This document shows, one piece after another, positions 42,080-49,517 of a DNA stretch of 64,000 nucleotides (position 1 is its first letter; each line of letters opens with the position of its first letter). The position numbers and the translations under genes are program-made. The notes beneath the pieces are model-generated. The model did no database searches and was not told where the DNA came from. It was given only the letters and a program-made list of their open reading frames with translations. Origin of the DNA: Microbacterium rhizosphaerae (GTDB lineage Bacteria; Actinomycetota; Actinomycetes; Actinomycetales; Microbacteriaceae); contig NZ_CP139368.1 in assembly GCF_034120055.1 (NCBI RefSeq), positions 2,728,001 through 2,792,000 of the forward strand. Reading direction: 5' to 3'.

Positions 42080-43641
42080 GCCTGCTCGATGCGCGGGAAG
42101 AGCGGCGAGAGGCCGTTCACGCTCGTGCCCGGGCGCAGCGCGCCCCAGCTGCCCGCCTCGCGGATCGGCTGGTCGACGATGCGTCCGACGGTCTCGCCGG
42201 CACCGAGCGACATCCACAGCTTCTCGGTCGCGATCGGCATCACGGGAGACAGCAGCACGGCGAGGGCGCGCAGGCCCTCCGCCGCGGTGTAGAGCACGGT
42301 GCCGAGGCGGCCGCGCTGCGCGTCGTCCTTGGCGAGCGCCCACGGCTCGTTCTCGGTGATGTACAGGTTCAGCGCGTCGACGATCGTCCAGATCGCGGAG
42401 ATCGCCTCGTCGGTGCGGAACCGCTCGATCGCCGCATCGGCGGCGGCCGCCGCATCCCGCACCGTCTTCTGGATGCCGAGATCGACCTCGGCGTATTCGC
42501 CCGCGACGGGGACGATGCCCTCGTAGTAGCGCTCGATCATCGCGATCGTGCGGGATGCGAGGTTGCCGAAGCCGTTCGCGAGCTCGGCCTGGTAGCGCGC
42601 CGACAGGTCCTCCCACGAGAACGAGCCGTCGTGGCCGAACGGGATCGCCGACAGGAAGTAGAAGCGGTACGCGTCCGAGCCGAAGACGTCGGTGATCTCG
42701 GTCGGCGCGATGCCGGTGAGCTTGGACTTCGACATCTTCTCGCCGCCGACCAGCAGCCAGCCGTGCGCGATGACGCCCTTCGGCACCTCCAGGCCCGCGG
42801 CCATCAGCATGGCCGGCCAGATGACCGCGTGGAAGCGCAGGATGTCCTTGCCGACGACGTGGTAGCCCGGCCAGCGACGCTCGAACTCCGCCTCATCCGC
42901 GCCGTAGCCGATGGCCGTGGCGTAGTTCAGCAGCGCGTCGACCCACACGTAGATGACGTGCGACTCGTCCCACGGCACCTTGATGCCCCAGTCGAACGTC
43001 GACCGGGAGATCGACAGGTCCTTCAGGCCGTTCTTCACGAAAGAGACGACCTCGTTGCGCGCCGAGTCGGGCCGGACGAAGTCGGGCACGGTCTTGTAGA
43101 GGTCCAGCAGCGCGTCCTGGAACTCGCTGAGCTTGAAGAAGTAGTTCTTCTCCTGCAGCAGCTCGAGCGGCAGGGAATGGATCGCGCAGACCTTGAGACC
43201 CTCGAACGGGCCCGTGCCGTCGACGATCTCGGACTCGGTCTTGAACTCCTCGCAGCCGACGCAGTACAGCGCCTCGAACTCGCCCGCGTAGATGTAGCCG
43301 CGGTCGTAGATCGCCTGCACGAACTTCTGCACCCGCTCCTCGTGGCGCTCCTGCGTCGTGCGGATGAAGTCGTCGTTGGCGACGTCGAGCGTCTTCAGCA
43401 GCGGGAACCACGCCTCTGCGACGAGCTTGTCGACCCACTCCTGGGGCGTCGCCCCGTTCGCCGCGGCCGCGCGCAGCATCTTCTGGCCGTGCTCGTCCGT
43501 CCCGGTCAGCATCCAGGTGTCATCGCCCGCCTGGCGGTGCCAGCGCGCGAGCATGTCGACCGCCACCGTCGTGTATCCGTGGCCGATGTGCGGCACATCG
43601 CTCGGGTAGTAGATCGGCGTGGTGATGTAGAACGAACTCAC
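42076..43641 (-). CDS. metG: Methionyl-tRNA synthetase
   Basis: A 521-residue class I aminoacyl-tRNA synthetase. HIGH motif in PSDVPHIGHGYTTVAVDMLARW near residue 16, a zinc finger region with CVGCEEF near 127 and CAIH near 152, KMSKSKLTG near 304, and the helical anticodon-binding domain from ~365. The short form lacks the C-terminal dimerisation (EMAP) domain. The GTG start has TAGACT 6 nt upstream (leaderless). It is translationally coupled to tatD. Confidence 0.97.
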   Translation of the reverse strand: MSSFYITTPIYYPSDVPHIGHGYTTVAVDMLARWHRQAGDDTWMLTGTDEHGQKMLRAAAANGATPQEWVDKLVAEAWFPLLKTLDVANDDFIRTTQERHEERVQKFVQAIYDRGYIYAGEFEALYCVGCEEFKTESEIVDGTGPFEGLKVCAIHSLPLELLQEKNYFFKLSEFQDALLDLYKTVPDFVRPDSARNEVVSFVKNGLKDLSISRSTFDWGIKVPWDESHVIYVWVDALLNYATAIGYGADEAEFERRWPGYHVVGKDILRFHAVIWPAMLMAAGLEVPKGVIAHGWLLVGGEKMSKSKLTGIAPTEITDVFGSDAYRFYFLSAIPFGHDGSFSWEDLSARYQAELANGFGNLASRTIAMIERYYEGIVPVAGEYAEVDLGIQKTVRDAAAAADAAIERFRTDEAISAIWTIVDALNLYITENEPWALAKDDAQRGRLGTVLYTAAEGLRALAVLLSPVMPIATEKLWMSLGAGETVGRIVDQPIREAGSWGALRPGTSVNGLSPLFPRIEQA

Positions 43642-43647
43642 CCGAAG

Positions 43648-43653
43648 AGTCTA
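43648..43653 (-). promoter_or_regulatory. -10 element, leaderless metG promoter
   Basis: TAGACT on the minus strand, 6 nt before the metG GTG, with no Shine-Dalgarno sequence. Confidence 0.6.
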
Positions 43654-43700
43654 GTGAGAGCGGGATGCGGCCAGCCGCGGTGTGACGGGCGTCCCCGGGT

Positions 43701-44519
43701 TCACGCGCGACGCGCGAGCACCGCCTGGTACAGCTCCCGACTCGAATGCCCGGTGTGTCCGGCGACCTCCGCCGCGGCATCCTTCAGGCGCACGCCCGAG
43801 CCGACGAGCTCGGTGACCTGAGACACGGCGTCGTCGAAGTCGACCGCGCGCGGGGCGGCGCCGGCGACGACGACCACGATCTCGCCGCGAACGCCGTCCT
43901 GCGCCCACGCGGCGAGTTCGGCGAGCGTGCCGCGGCGGACCTCTTCATGGAGCTTGGTGAGCTCGCGGCAGACCGCGGCGGACCGGTCGGCGCCGAAGGC
44001 GTCGGCCATGTCGGCGAGGGATGCGGCGACCCGCGACGGCGACTCGAAGAACACCATGGTGCGCGGCTCGGTCGCGACGGCGCGGAGCCACGCGCGGCGG
44101 TCGCCGGGCTTGCGCGGCACGAAGCCCTCGAAGGTGAAGCGGTCGGTCGGCAGTCCGGACACCGCGAGCGCCGTGACGACGGCGCTCGGCCCGGGGATCG
44201 CGGTGACGGTGACGCCCTCCGCCGCCGCGAGCGCGACGAGGGCGTAGCCCGGGTCGCTGACCGTCGGCATGCCGGCATCCGAGAGCACCAGGACGTCCTC
44301 GTCGCGCGCGAGCGCGACGAGGACGCCCGACCGCTCCTTCTCGTTGTGGTCGTGCAGCGCCACGAGGCGCGGGCGGTTGTCGACGCCGAGCGCGGCGAGC
44401 AGGCGCTGGGTGGTCCGGGTGTCCTCCGCGGCGACCACGGTGGCGTTCTCGAGAGCCTCCACGAGCCGCCGCGATGCATCCCCGAGATTGCCGATCGGCG
44501 TCGCCGCGAGGATGATCAC
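43701..44519 (-). CDS. rsmI: 16S rRNA (cytidine-1402-2'-O)-methyltransferase
   Basis: A 272-residue tetrapyrrole-methylase-fold protein. Motifs: IILAATPIGNLGDASRRLVEAL at the N-terminus, VVAAEDTRTTQRLLAALG near 31, VLVLSDAGMPTVSDPGYALV near 76, and FFESPSRVAASLADM near 155. Full length for RsmI, including the C-terminal helical region. The GTG start has TATGCT 6 nt upstream (leaderless), overlapping the -10 of the divergent O-mannosyltransferase gene. Confidence 0.95.
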   Translation of the reverse strand: MIILAATPIGNLGDASRRLVEALENATVVAAEDTRTTQRLLAALGVDNRPRLVALHDHNEKERSGVLVALARDEDVLVLSDAGMPTVSDPGYALVALAAAEGVTVTAIPGPSAVVTALAVSGLPTDRFTFEGFVPRKPGDRRAWLRAVATEPRTMVFFESPSRVAASLADMADAFGADRSAAVCRELTKLHEEVRRGTLAELAAWAQDGVRGEIVVVVAGAAPRAVDFDDAVSQVTELVGSGVRLKDAAAEVAGHTGHSSRELYQAVLARRA

Positions 44520-44542
44520 CGCCCCAGCATAGGCTTGTGCGC
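44520..44542. promoter_or_regulatory. 23-bp divergent leaderless promoter between rsmI and the O-mannosyltransferase gene
   Basis: Minus-strand TATGCT (44531-44526) lies 6 nt before the rsmI GTG, and plus-strand TAGGCT (44530-44535) lies 7 nt before the other GTG. The two -10 hexamers share 2 bp, so simultaneous open complexes should exclude each other. Confidence 0.65.
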
Positions 44543-46135
44543 GTGACGTCGATCGACGAGCCGCTGCTCGCCCATGCCCCGGCCGCGCGCCCGTCGCTGT
44601 ACGACAGGTGGGCGTGGCGGGTCATGGCCGACCCGGGCCGCGCGCGCTTCTACGACTGGGCGGCGCCGATCGTCATCACGCTGCTCGCGGGCATCCTGCG
44701 CTTCTGGAATCTCGCGCAGCCTCACGAGCTCGTCTTCGACGAGACCTATTACGTGAAGGATGCGTGGAGCCAGTGGAACCTCGGCTATCCGTCGACCTGG
44801 CCGAACGACGCCGACCGCAGCTTCGCCGACGGCCACGTCGACATCTTCACGAAGGACGGGAGCTTCGTCGTCCATCCGCCGCTCGGGAAGTACCTGATCG
44901 GCCTCGGCCTGTGGATCTTCGGCGCCGAGTCGTCGTTCGCGTGGCGCGTGGCGGTCGCCCTCATCGGCACGGCGACCGTGCTCGTGCTGTACTTCGTCGC
45001 GCGCCTCATGTCCGGCTCGACGCGGTTCGCGGCGGTGGCCGGCATCCTCATGGCGATCGACGGGCTCGCGATCTCGATGAGCCGCGTCGCGATCCTCGAC
45101 ATCTTCCTCACCTTCTTCATCCTGCTGGCGGTGTGGTTCGTCCTGCTCGACCGCCGGACGCACCTCGAGCGTCTCGCCGTCGTCATCGGGGGCCGCTCCG
45201 AGGAGGCGGAGCCGCCCGCGTGGGGACCGGTGCTGTGGCGCCGGCCGTGGCTGCTCGCCGGCGGCGCGGCGCTCGGCGCCGCCACCGCGATCAAGTGGTC
45301 GGGCCTGTACGTGCTCATCGGCTTCGGCGTCTACGTGATCGTGACGGATGCGCTCGCCCGCCGGCGCGCGGGAGTCCGGCTCTGGCCGGTGGATGCGCTG
45401 CGCCAGGGTCTCGTGGCGTTCGTGTGGGCCGTGCCGATCGCGGCCGTCGTCTACCTCGTCTCGTGGACGGGCTGGCTCGTCACCGCCGGCGGCTACGACC
45501 GAGACTCCGCGGGCGCGGCATCCGGGATCTGGGGCTGGGTGCCCGCTCCCCTGCGCGCCCTGTGGAACTACCACCAGGCCATGTATCAGTTCCACGTCGG
45601 GCTCTCGACGCCGCACACCTACGCGAGCCCGGCCTGGCAGTGGCCGCTGCTCATCCGTCCGACGTCGATGTACTGGCATCAGGATCAGTTCGGCCAGCGC
45701 GGCTGCACGTTCGCCGGCAGCTGCGTGCAGGCGATTTCGAGCATCCCCAACCCGCTCATCTGGTGGGGATCGATCGCCGCGGCGATCTATCTCATCTATC
45801 GGTTCATCGTCGCCCGCGACTGGCGCTACGCCGTGATCCTCACCGGCATCGCGACCACCTACCTGCCGTGGCTCATGTACCCCGATCGCACGATCTTCCA
45901 GTTCTACACGATCGCGATGCTGCCGTTCCTGATCCTCGCCCTCACCTTCGCCCTGCAGGCGATCGCCGGGTCGGGGTCGAGCGACGCGCACCGGCGACTC
46001 GTCGGGCAGCGGGTCGTCTGGATCTACCTCGCGGTCGTCGTGGTCGTCTCGGTGATCTGGTACCCGGTCGTCACCGGGATGACGGTGCCCTACGACTTCT
46101 GGCGCCTGCACAACTGGTTCCCGACCTGGGTGTGA
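44543..46135 (+). CDS. pmt: Protein O-mannosyltransferase (GT39)
   Basis: A 530-residue multi-pass GT-C enzyme that transfers mannose from polyprenyl-phosphate mannose to Ser/Thr of secreted proteins. The catalytic acidic pair lies in the first loop, ELVFDETYYVKDAWS near residue 67. About ten or eleven membrane helices follow, with MDGLAISMSRVAILDIFLTFF-like and ALGAATAIKWSGLYVLIGFG patches typical of actinobacterial Pmt. It ends LHNWFPTWV. Start GTG 44543 is picked from the leaderless promoter; GTG 44537 is the alternative. Typically paired in actinobacteria with rsmI, as here. Confidence 0.93.
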   Translation: MTSIDEPLLAHAPAARPSLYDRWAWRVMADPGRARFYDWAAPIVITLLAGILRFWNLAQPHELVFDETYYVKDAWSQWNLGYPSTWPNDADRSFADGHVDIFTKDGSFVVHPPLGKYLIGLGLWIFGAESSFAWRVAVALIGTATVLVLYFVARLMSGSTRFAAVAGILMAIDGLAISMSRVAILDIFLTFFILLAVWFVLLDRRTHLERLAVVIGGRSEEAEPPAWGPVLWRRPWLLAGGAALGAATAIKWSGLYVLIGFGVYVIVTDALARRRAGVRLWPVDALRQGLVAFVWAVPIAAVVYLVSWTGWLVTAGGYDRDSAGAASGIWGWVPAPLRALWNYHQAMYQFHVGLSTPHTYASPAWQWPLLIRPTSMYWHQDQFGQRGCTFAGSCVQAISSIPNPLIWWGSIAAAIYLIYRFIVARDWRYAVILTGIATTYLPWLMYPDRTIFQFYTIAMLPFLILALTFALQAIAGSGSSDAHRRLVGQRVVWIYLAVVVVVSVIWYPVVTGMTVPYDFWRLHNWFPTWV

Positions 46136-46188
46136 GTGACGGGCGCCGCGCGCTGGTCGCGGCGAGGGGCCCGCACGAACGGCACCGG

Positions 46189-46225
46189 GCGGTTCGGCCC
46201 TCCGGGATCGACAAGCTCACGGGGT
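46189..46225. repeat. REP-like dispersed repeat, intergenic (copy 3)
   Basis: CCTCCGGGATCGACAAGCTC followed by ACGGGGTCG. This is the CGACAAGCTC variant of the element found twice in tatD. It lies just after pmt, overlapping the end of the fragment on the minus strand, at the left edge of the accessory island. Confidence 0.5.
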
Positions 46226-46573
46226 CGCGATAAAGCCGTGGTCGGGGGCGGGAACGCCGTCCTTCCAGGTGTGCCAGGTGCCGACGATGATGCCGTTGGC
46301 GGCGATGTCGCGAGGCTCGAGGACCGAGTAGACCGTCTTCCCGTTTGTACCCTTCCCCGCGTAGGTGAGCGCGCCGGTGGTGAAGTCGGTGTAGGGCGAC
46401 GAGGCGTCGAAGTTCTCGTGCGTGTACGAGCACAAGGTCCCGCGGGATGAGCACGGCGAAACCTGGCGGCCGCGCTCGAGAGCGTCCCGCTCGCGCGCAT
46501 CGCCCGCACGCGGTTCCGTCAACGCAAGTGGCGGCCAAGATCGATACTCCGTCGGTCGCCCATTCCACCTCAC
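46217..46573 (-). pseudogene. 3' fragment of a secreted-type protein gene
   Basis: The last ~70 codons, from about 46440 down to the TGA at 46217, have good codon use and read like a compact C-terminus: THENFDASSPYTDFTTG, then NGKTVYSVLEPRDIAANGII and VGTWHTWKDGVPAPDHGF. The upstream part of the frame is Arg-rich nonsense and has no signal peptide or ribosome site. The gene was probably truncated when the neighbouring island formed. Family not recognised. An intact 118-residue gene starting at 46573 is possible but unlikely. Confidence 0.45.
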
Positions 46574-46706
46574 TCGTGCCCCGGTATCGCGGACGCGCCA
46601 AGCACAACCGCGAGCACAAGGCCTGTGCCTTCAGGCCGACCGCGACCCTGGTCGAGCAATGCCGCTTACCCGCTGATCCCTCCGCGCACAGGGCCGCGCG
46701 CCGCGC

Positions 46707-46748
46707 AGGTCGAAAGTCCTCCGCCGTGAGTTGCACGAGGCATACGCT
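46707..46748 (+). promoter_or_regulatory. DosR-like box A and -10 upstream of 174-aa membrane protein gene
   Basis: Box AGGTCGAAAGTCCT (46707-46720; other strand AGGACTTTCGACCT) lies upstream of -10 TACGCT (46743-46748). Predicted +1 is near 46755, so the box centre is at about -41.5. A weaker palindrome GGCCTG-N6-CAGGCC sits at 46619-46636. Confidence 0.6.
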
Positions 46749-46800
46749 CATCGCGCCCCGGGCAATGGCGACGTGGTTCGAGCCTGAAGGGACGTGCCCT

Positions 46801-47325
46801 ATGGAGACAGACCTGTTCGTCCACTTCGCCGAGATCGCCGGTGTCTTCGTCGGGTTCGGTGCACTGATCAGTGTGCGCAGCGCTCCGGTGAGCGATGTGC
46901 ACAGTGTTGTCTACCTGCAAGGCGTCCTCGGACTGGGAGTCTGGGTGGTCATCTCCGCCCTCATCCCCATCGCGGTCAGCCAATATGGCGTCGACGACCA
47001 CTGGCTGTGGCTATCCTGCGCCGTGGTGGCCATCGCCATCTGGGCCATCTTCATGATTGTCTTCAATCGCAGTTCGGATTCCCGACAGCTGAGCCGCAGC
47101 CGACAACGGATCGATCGGATCTTCCCCTTTGTCGGACTGCCGCTGAACGTCTGCATTGCGGGGAGCATGGTGCTCATCATCACCAATCTCTCGCCGGGCA
47201 ACGACGTGGCGCTCTACGTCACGGGGCTCACCGCGGCAGTGATCTTCGCCGGCTATACCCTGCTAGCACTCGTCATGAGCCAACAGCGCGGTTCCGGCGG
47301 GGACAAACGACAGGGCGAGCCGTAG
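46801..47325 (+). CDS. Membrane protein of unknown function (island gene, 174 aa)
   Basis: A 174-residue protein with about five hydrophobic segments (roughly 8-28, 38-60, 64-86, 105-128, 134-156). It opens METDLFVHFAEIAGVFVGFGALISVR, a start seen in a widespread family of uncharacterised membrane proteins. GAAGGGA at 46786-46792 supports ATG 46801; in-frame ATG 46765 is nearer the predicted +1. Codons with A/T in third position are more frequent than in the housekeeping genes. It lies downstream of DosR-like box A. No function can be assigned. Confidence 0.75.
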   Translation: METDLFVHFAEIAGVFVGFGALISVRSAPVSDVHSVVYLQGVLGLGVWVVISALIPIAVSQYGVDDHWLWLSCAVVAIAIWAIFMIVFNRSSDSRQLSRSRQRIDRIFPFVGLPLNVCIAGSMVLIITNLSPGNDVALYVTGLTAAVIFAGYTLLALVMSQQRGSGGDKRQGEP

Positions 47326-47497
47326 AGGCGCGGTCAAGGTAGTACGCCGTCAAGTGAAGCATCATGCCCAACACGAAGCTCCCCCTGCATCCAGCCAACG
47401 AGTCGCGAAGGGACCGCTGCCAGGGATGGGTGACGAACGAGCAAATCGCGAAAGACTCTGCGCGGCGGCGTATCTGTCGCAGGCGAACCTGCTGCGC

Positions 47498-48706
47498 TCA
47501 CGGAAGGATCGCGTTGAGGAGCCGCTCCGCGTACACCTCGCCCGAAACGCTGATCAGGAACATCACCGTCGGCACGAGCAGCCCTGCGGCGGTGTGGAGC
47601 ACGGTGTGGCTCGCCGAGATCGTGACCGGGGATTCCCGGATCCGCGTGTAGAGGTCCAGCAGGCCGCGCAATCGCGCTGATTCGTCGGTGGCGGGGTCGA
47701 CCGTCCGCGGGTCGAACGCGGCGATGCGGTGGCGCAACGGGGCGAGCTGCCGCTCACGAGCGCGCCGCACGATCTTGCGGATGCTGCCTCGGATCCCGAA
47801 CGTGGTGAGGATCACGGTGACGTAGCCGAAGCCGGTGAATCCGGCCGCGATCGGGAGCACGAGCGGCGAGCGCCACGAGACGAGCACGATCGTGAGGATC
47901 ATGTAGAACGTCATCCACAGTCCTGTGGCCCAGGCGAACCCGATCTGGGTGGAGAGGGCTCTCCCGACCTCGGGCGAATCGGCGGGGCTCGCCCAGAACA
48001 GGTCGTGGTCGTATCGGGCCTCGCGCGACATGACGACCCAGGCGGTGGGTGTCGCGGTGACGGCGCCGAAGTCGAACAGGAGGAGCGCGATGAGCACGAG
48101 CGTTCCCGCGGCGATCTGGGTCAGCGCATCGGGCATCAGCAGCCAGGCGCAGCCGAGGGTGGTGACCGTCACGAGCGCGCCACTCAGGACCGCGGTCGAC
48201 AGCCGCATCCACTTCCGGGCGAATGCCGCGAGGTCCACGGCATCCGACTCGTGGGTGAGGGTGGGAAGCAGCGCCATCGCATCGTTCACCATCGCCTTGA
48301 AGCCGGGCCGGGCGGGTTCGTCGAGCGGAGGCATCGCGAGTCGTGCGACCGAGTCGACGAACGCGTAGAAGGCCAAGACGATCACCCAGCCTAGCCAGTT
48401 CACGCGCACCCAGTCCCCGGCCACGGCGGTGGCGATCAGCGCCAGACCCAGCCGGGCTACCACGCCGGTCAGTCCCATAGTGACGGAGGCGCCCACGCTG
48501 TAGTAGGGCTGGCCGAGCTTGCGCCTTACCCAGTTCTCGGGCCGACGGAAGACGTAGTAGACGTCCGACCCGTAGCGTCGGCAGATCTCCTCTACAGCGG
48601 CTTCGAACCGAGCGCTCCGTGCGGGCCTCTCGGCCGCCGGCGAGGCGGGCGGAGCGCCGATCGCCGGCGCGGCAGCGGCGTGCATGCGGGATGCGGTGTC
48701 GACCAC
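47498..48706 (-). CDS. Multi-pass membrane protein of unknown function (island gene, 402 aa)
   Basis: A 402-residue protein. The soluble N-terminus (~65 residues) includes FEAAVEEICRRYGSDVYYVFRRPENWVRRKLGQPYYSVG, then about seven hydrophobic segments with a central loop (PALDEPARPGFKAMVNDAMALLPTLTH region) and a basic cytoplasmic stretch (IRKIVRRARERQLAPLRHRIAAF) before the last helix. No family recognised. GGGGAGG at 48721-48715 fits GTG 48706 with an 8-nt spacer; GTG 48715 overlaps that site. DosR-like box B lies upstream. It converges toward the 174-aa membrane protein gene; the 172-bp gap between holds nothing recognised. Confidence 0.72.
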   Translation of the reverse strand: MVDTASRMHAAAAPAIGAPPASPAAERPARSARFEAAVEEICRRYGSDVYYVFRRPENWVRRKLGQPYYSVGASVTMGLTGVVARLGLALIATAVAGDWVRVNWLGWVIVLAFYAFVDSVARLAMPPLDEPARPGFKAMVNDAMALLPTLTHESDAVDLAAFARKWMRLSTAVLSGALVTVTTLGCAWLLMPDALTQIAAGTLVLIALLLFDFGAVTATPTAWVVMSREARYDHDLFWASPADSPEVGRALSTQIGFAWATGLWMTFYMILTIVLVSWRSPLVLPIAAGFTGFGYVTVILTTFGIRGSIRKIVRRARERQLAPLRHRIAAFDPRTVDPATDESARLRGLLDLYTRIRESPVTISASHTVLHTAAGLLVPTVMFLISVSGEVYAERLLNAILP

Positions 48707-49011
48707 GTTGATCACCTCCCCAGTGTTGGCTTGGGCGGGCTTGCGCCCGAAGCGTAACGGGCCGAGGGGCCGCGCACGAGGGTCTTTCGTCCTCCCGCGT
48801 CCCGCTTCGTGACCGGTCGCGCGGAAGCGCTGCGGCAGGCGGCAGATGAGAGCGGGCCCACTCAGCGGAGGCCGACGGCACCCGCCAACGAGGATGTCGC
48901 GACGACGCCCACAACTTGATCGGGAACGAGCGCACGGGGAGCCGTCCGCGAGGTACCTTCACCGGGCGATGCCCGCTGAGGGATCCATCGGACCTGCGTG
49001 AAGGTGTCGAG
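48707..49011. other. Intergenic region between membrane protein gene and SRPBCC fragment
   Basis: About 305 bp. The left part holds the leader, -10 (TACGCT) and DosR-like box B for the 402-aa protein. From about 48795 to 49011 no gene, RNA or repeat was recognised. Confidence 0.6.
48751..48793 (-). promoter_or_regulatory. DosR-like box B and -10 upstream of 402-aa membrane protein gene
   Basis: Box GGGTCTTTCGTCCT (48780-48793, plus strand) lies upstream of minus-strand -10 TACGCT (48756-48751). Predicted +1 is near 48744 and the box centre at about -42.5. The -10 is identical to that at box A. Confidence 0.62.
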
Positions 49012-49200
49012 TCACATCTCGCTCTGCATGCTCTCTCGCACTGCGCGGTTCATGAGCAGCTTCTTGATGCCGCTGAGTTCGGCCTCCAGGGTGAAGGTGA
49101 CCTTCGTTCCTGTTCCTGCGGGTGTGAGGACGTAGCTGCCGACGGGACGGACGGGACCGCTGATGGTCTTGAACGCGTACTTCGTCGGAGCCGGTGTGCG
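49012..49200 (-). pseudogene. C-terminal fragment of an SRPBCC-family protein
   Basis: Reading the minus strand to the TGA at 49012 gives PTKYAFKTISGPVRPVGSYV, then LTPAGTGTKVTFTLEAELSG and IKKLLMNRAVRESMQSEM. This is the C-terminal half of an SRPBCC/polyketide-cyclase-type protein: two beta strands and the long final helix. There is no start codon with a ribosome site and no N-terminal half; the reading loses sense near box C. A truncated remnant of an earlier island gene. Confidence 0.6.
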
Positions 49201-49218
49201 AAGGACCCATCCCGCGCA

Positions 49219-49260
49219 GGGTCGAAAGTCCTTGGTCCGGGCGGGGCTGGCGGTGTTGGC
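49219..49260 (+). promoter_or_regulatory. DosR-like box C and -10 upstream of GH65 gene
   Basis: Box GGGTCGAAAGTCCT (49219-49232; other strand AGGACTTTCGACCC) lies upstream of TTGGCT (49255-49260), a -10 variant. Predicted +1 is near 49267, box centre about -41.5, leaving a leader of some 250 nt before the chosen GH65 start. Confidence 0.55.
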
Positions 49261-49517
49261 TGGGCGTCGATCCAGAGACTGCCGCCCTCCTCGGGCGACG
49301 GCGGCTGGACGAGGAGTCAGATGTCTGCGCCGATGCTGCCTGGGACTGCTGCAGGGAGCCGCCTCTCGCGGCGCCCGAGATGCTCACACGCCCCGACGCT
49401 CGCCGTTCCGGGGCCACTGTGAGGGAGGGGGAGTTGGATCGGGATGCTGGGACCACTAGGTCCGAGCTTGCGGCCCCCACCATTGCAGGGCGCAGCCGCC
49501 GACACGCGGCGGCCGCG
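49261..49517 (+). other. Long leader/intergenic region before GH65 gene
   Basis: About 257 bp with an open frame continuous with GH65 but without conserved residues or a clear ribosome site. It may be untranslated, or the remnant of the missing front part of the HAD domain. An in-frame GTG at 49419 is a possible alternative start. Confidence 0.4.

Noticed and set aside
46619..46636. GGCCTG-N6-CAGGCC as a sixth DosR-like box
   Set aside because: It is palindromic, but the GGGAC/GTCCC core is absent and no -10 is at the right distance.
46574..46800. Possible transposase fragment at the island's left edge
   Set aside because: Arg/His-rich reading in one frame, but no recognisable transposase motif and no terminal inverted repeats.
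47326..47497. Possible short gene between the two membrane protein genes
   Set aside because: A frame from 47364 has no ribosome site and continues into the other gene's antisense; residues are Arg/Cys-rich without pattern.
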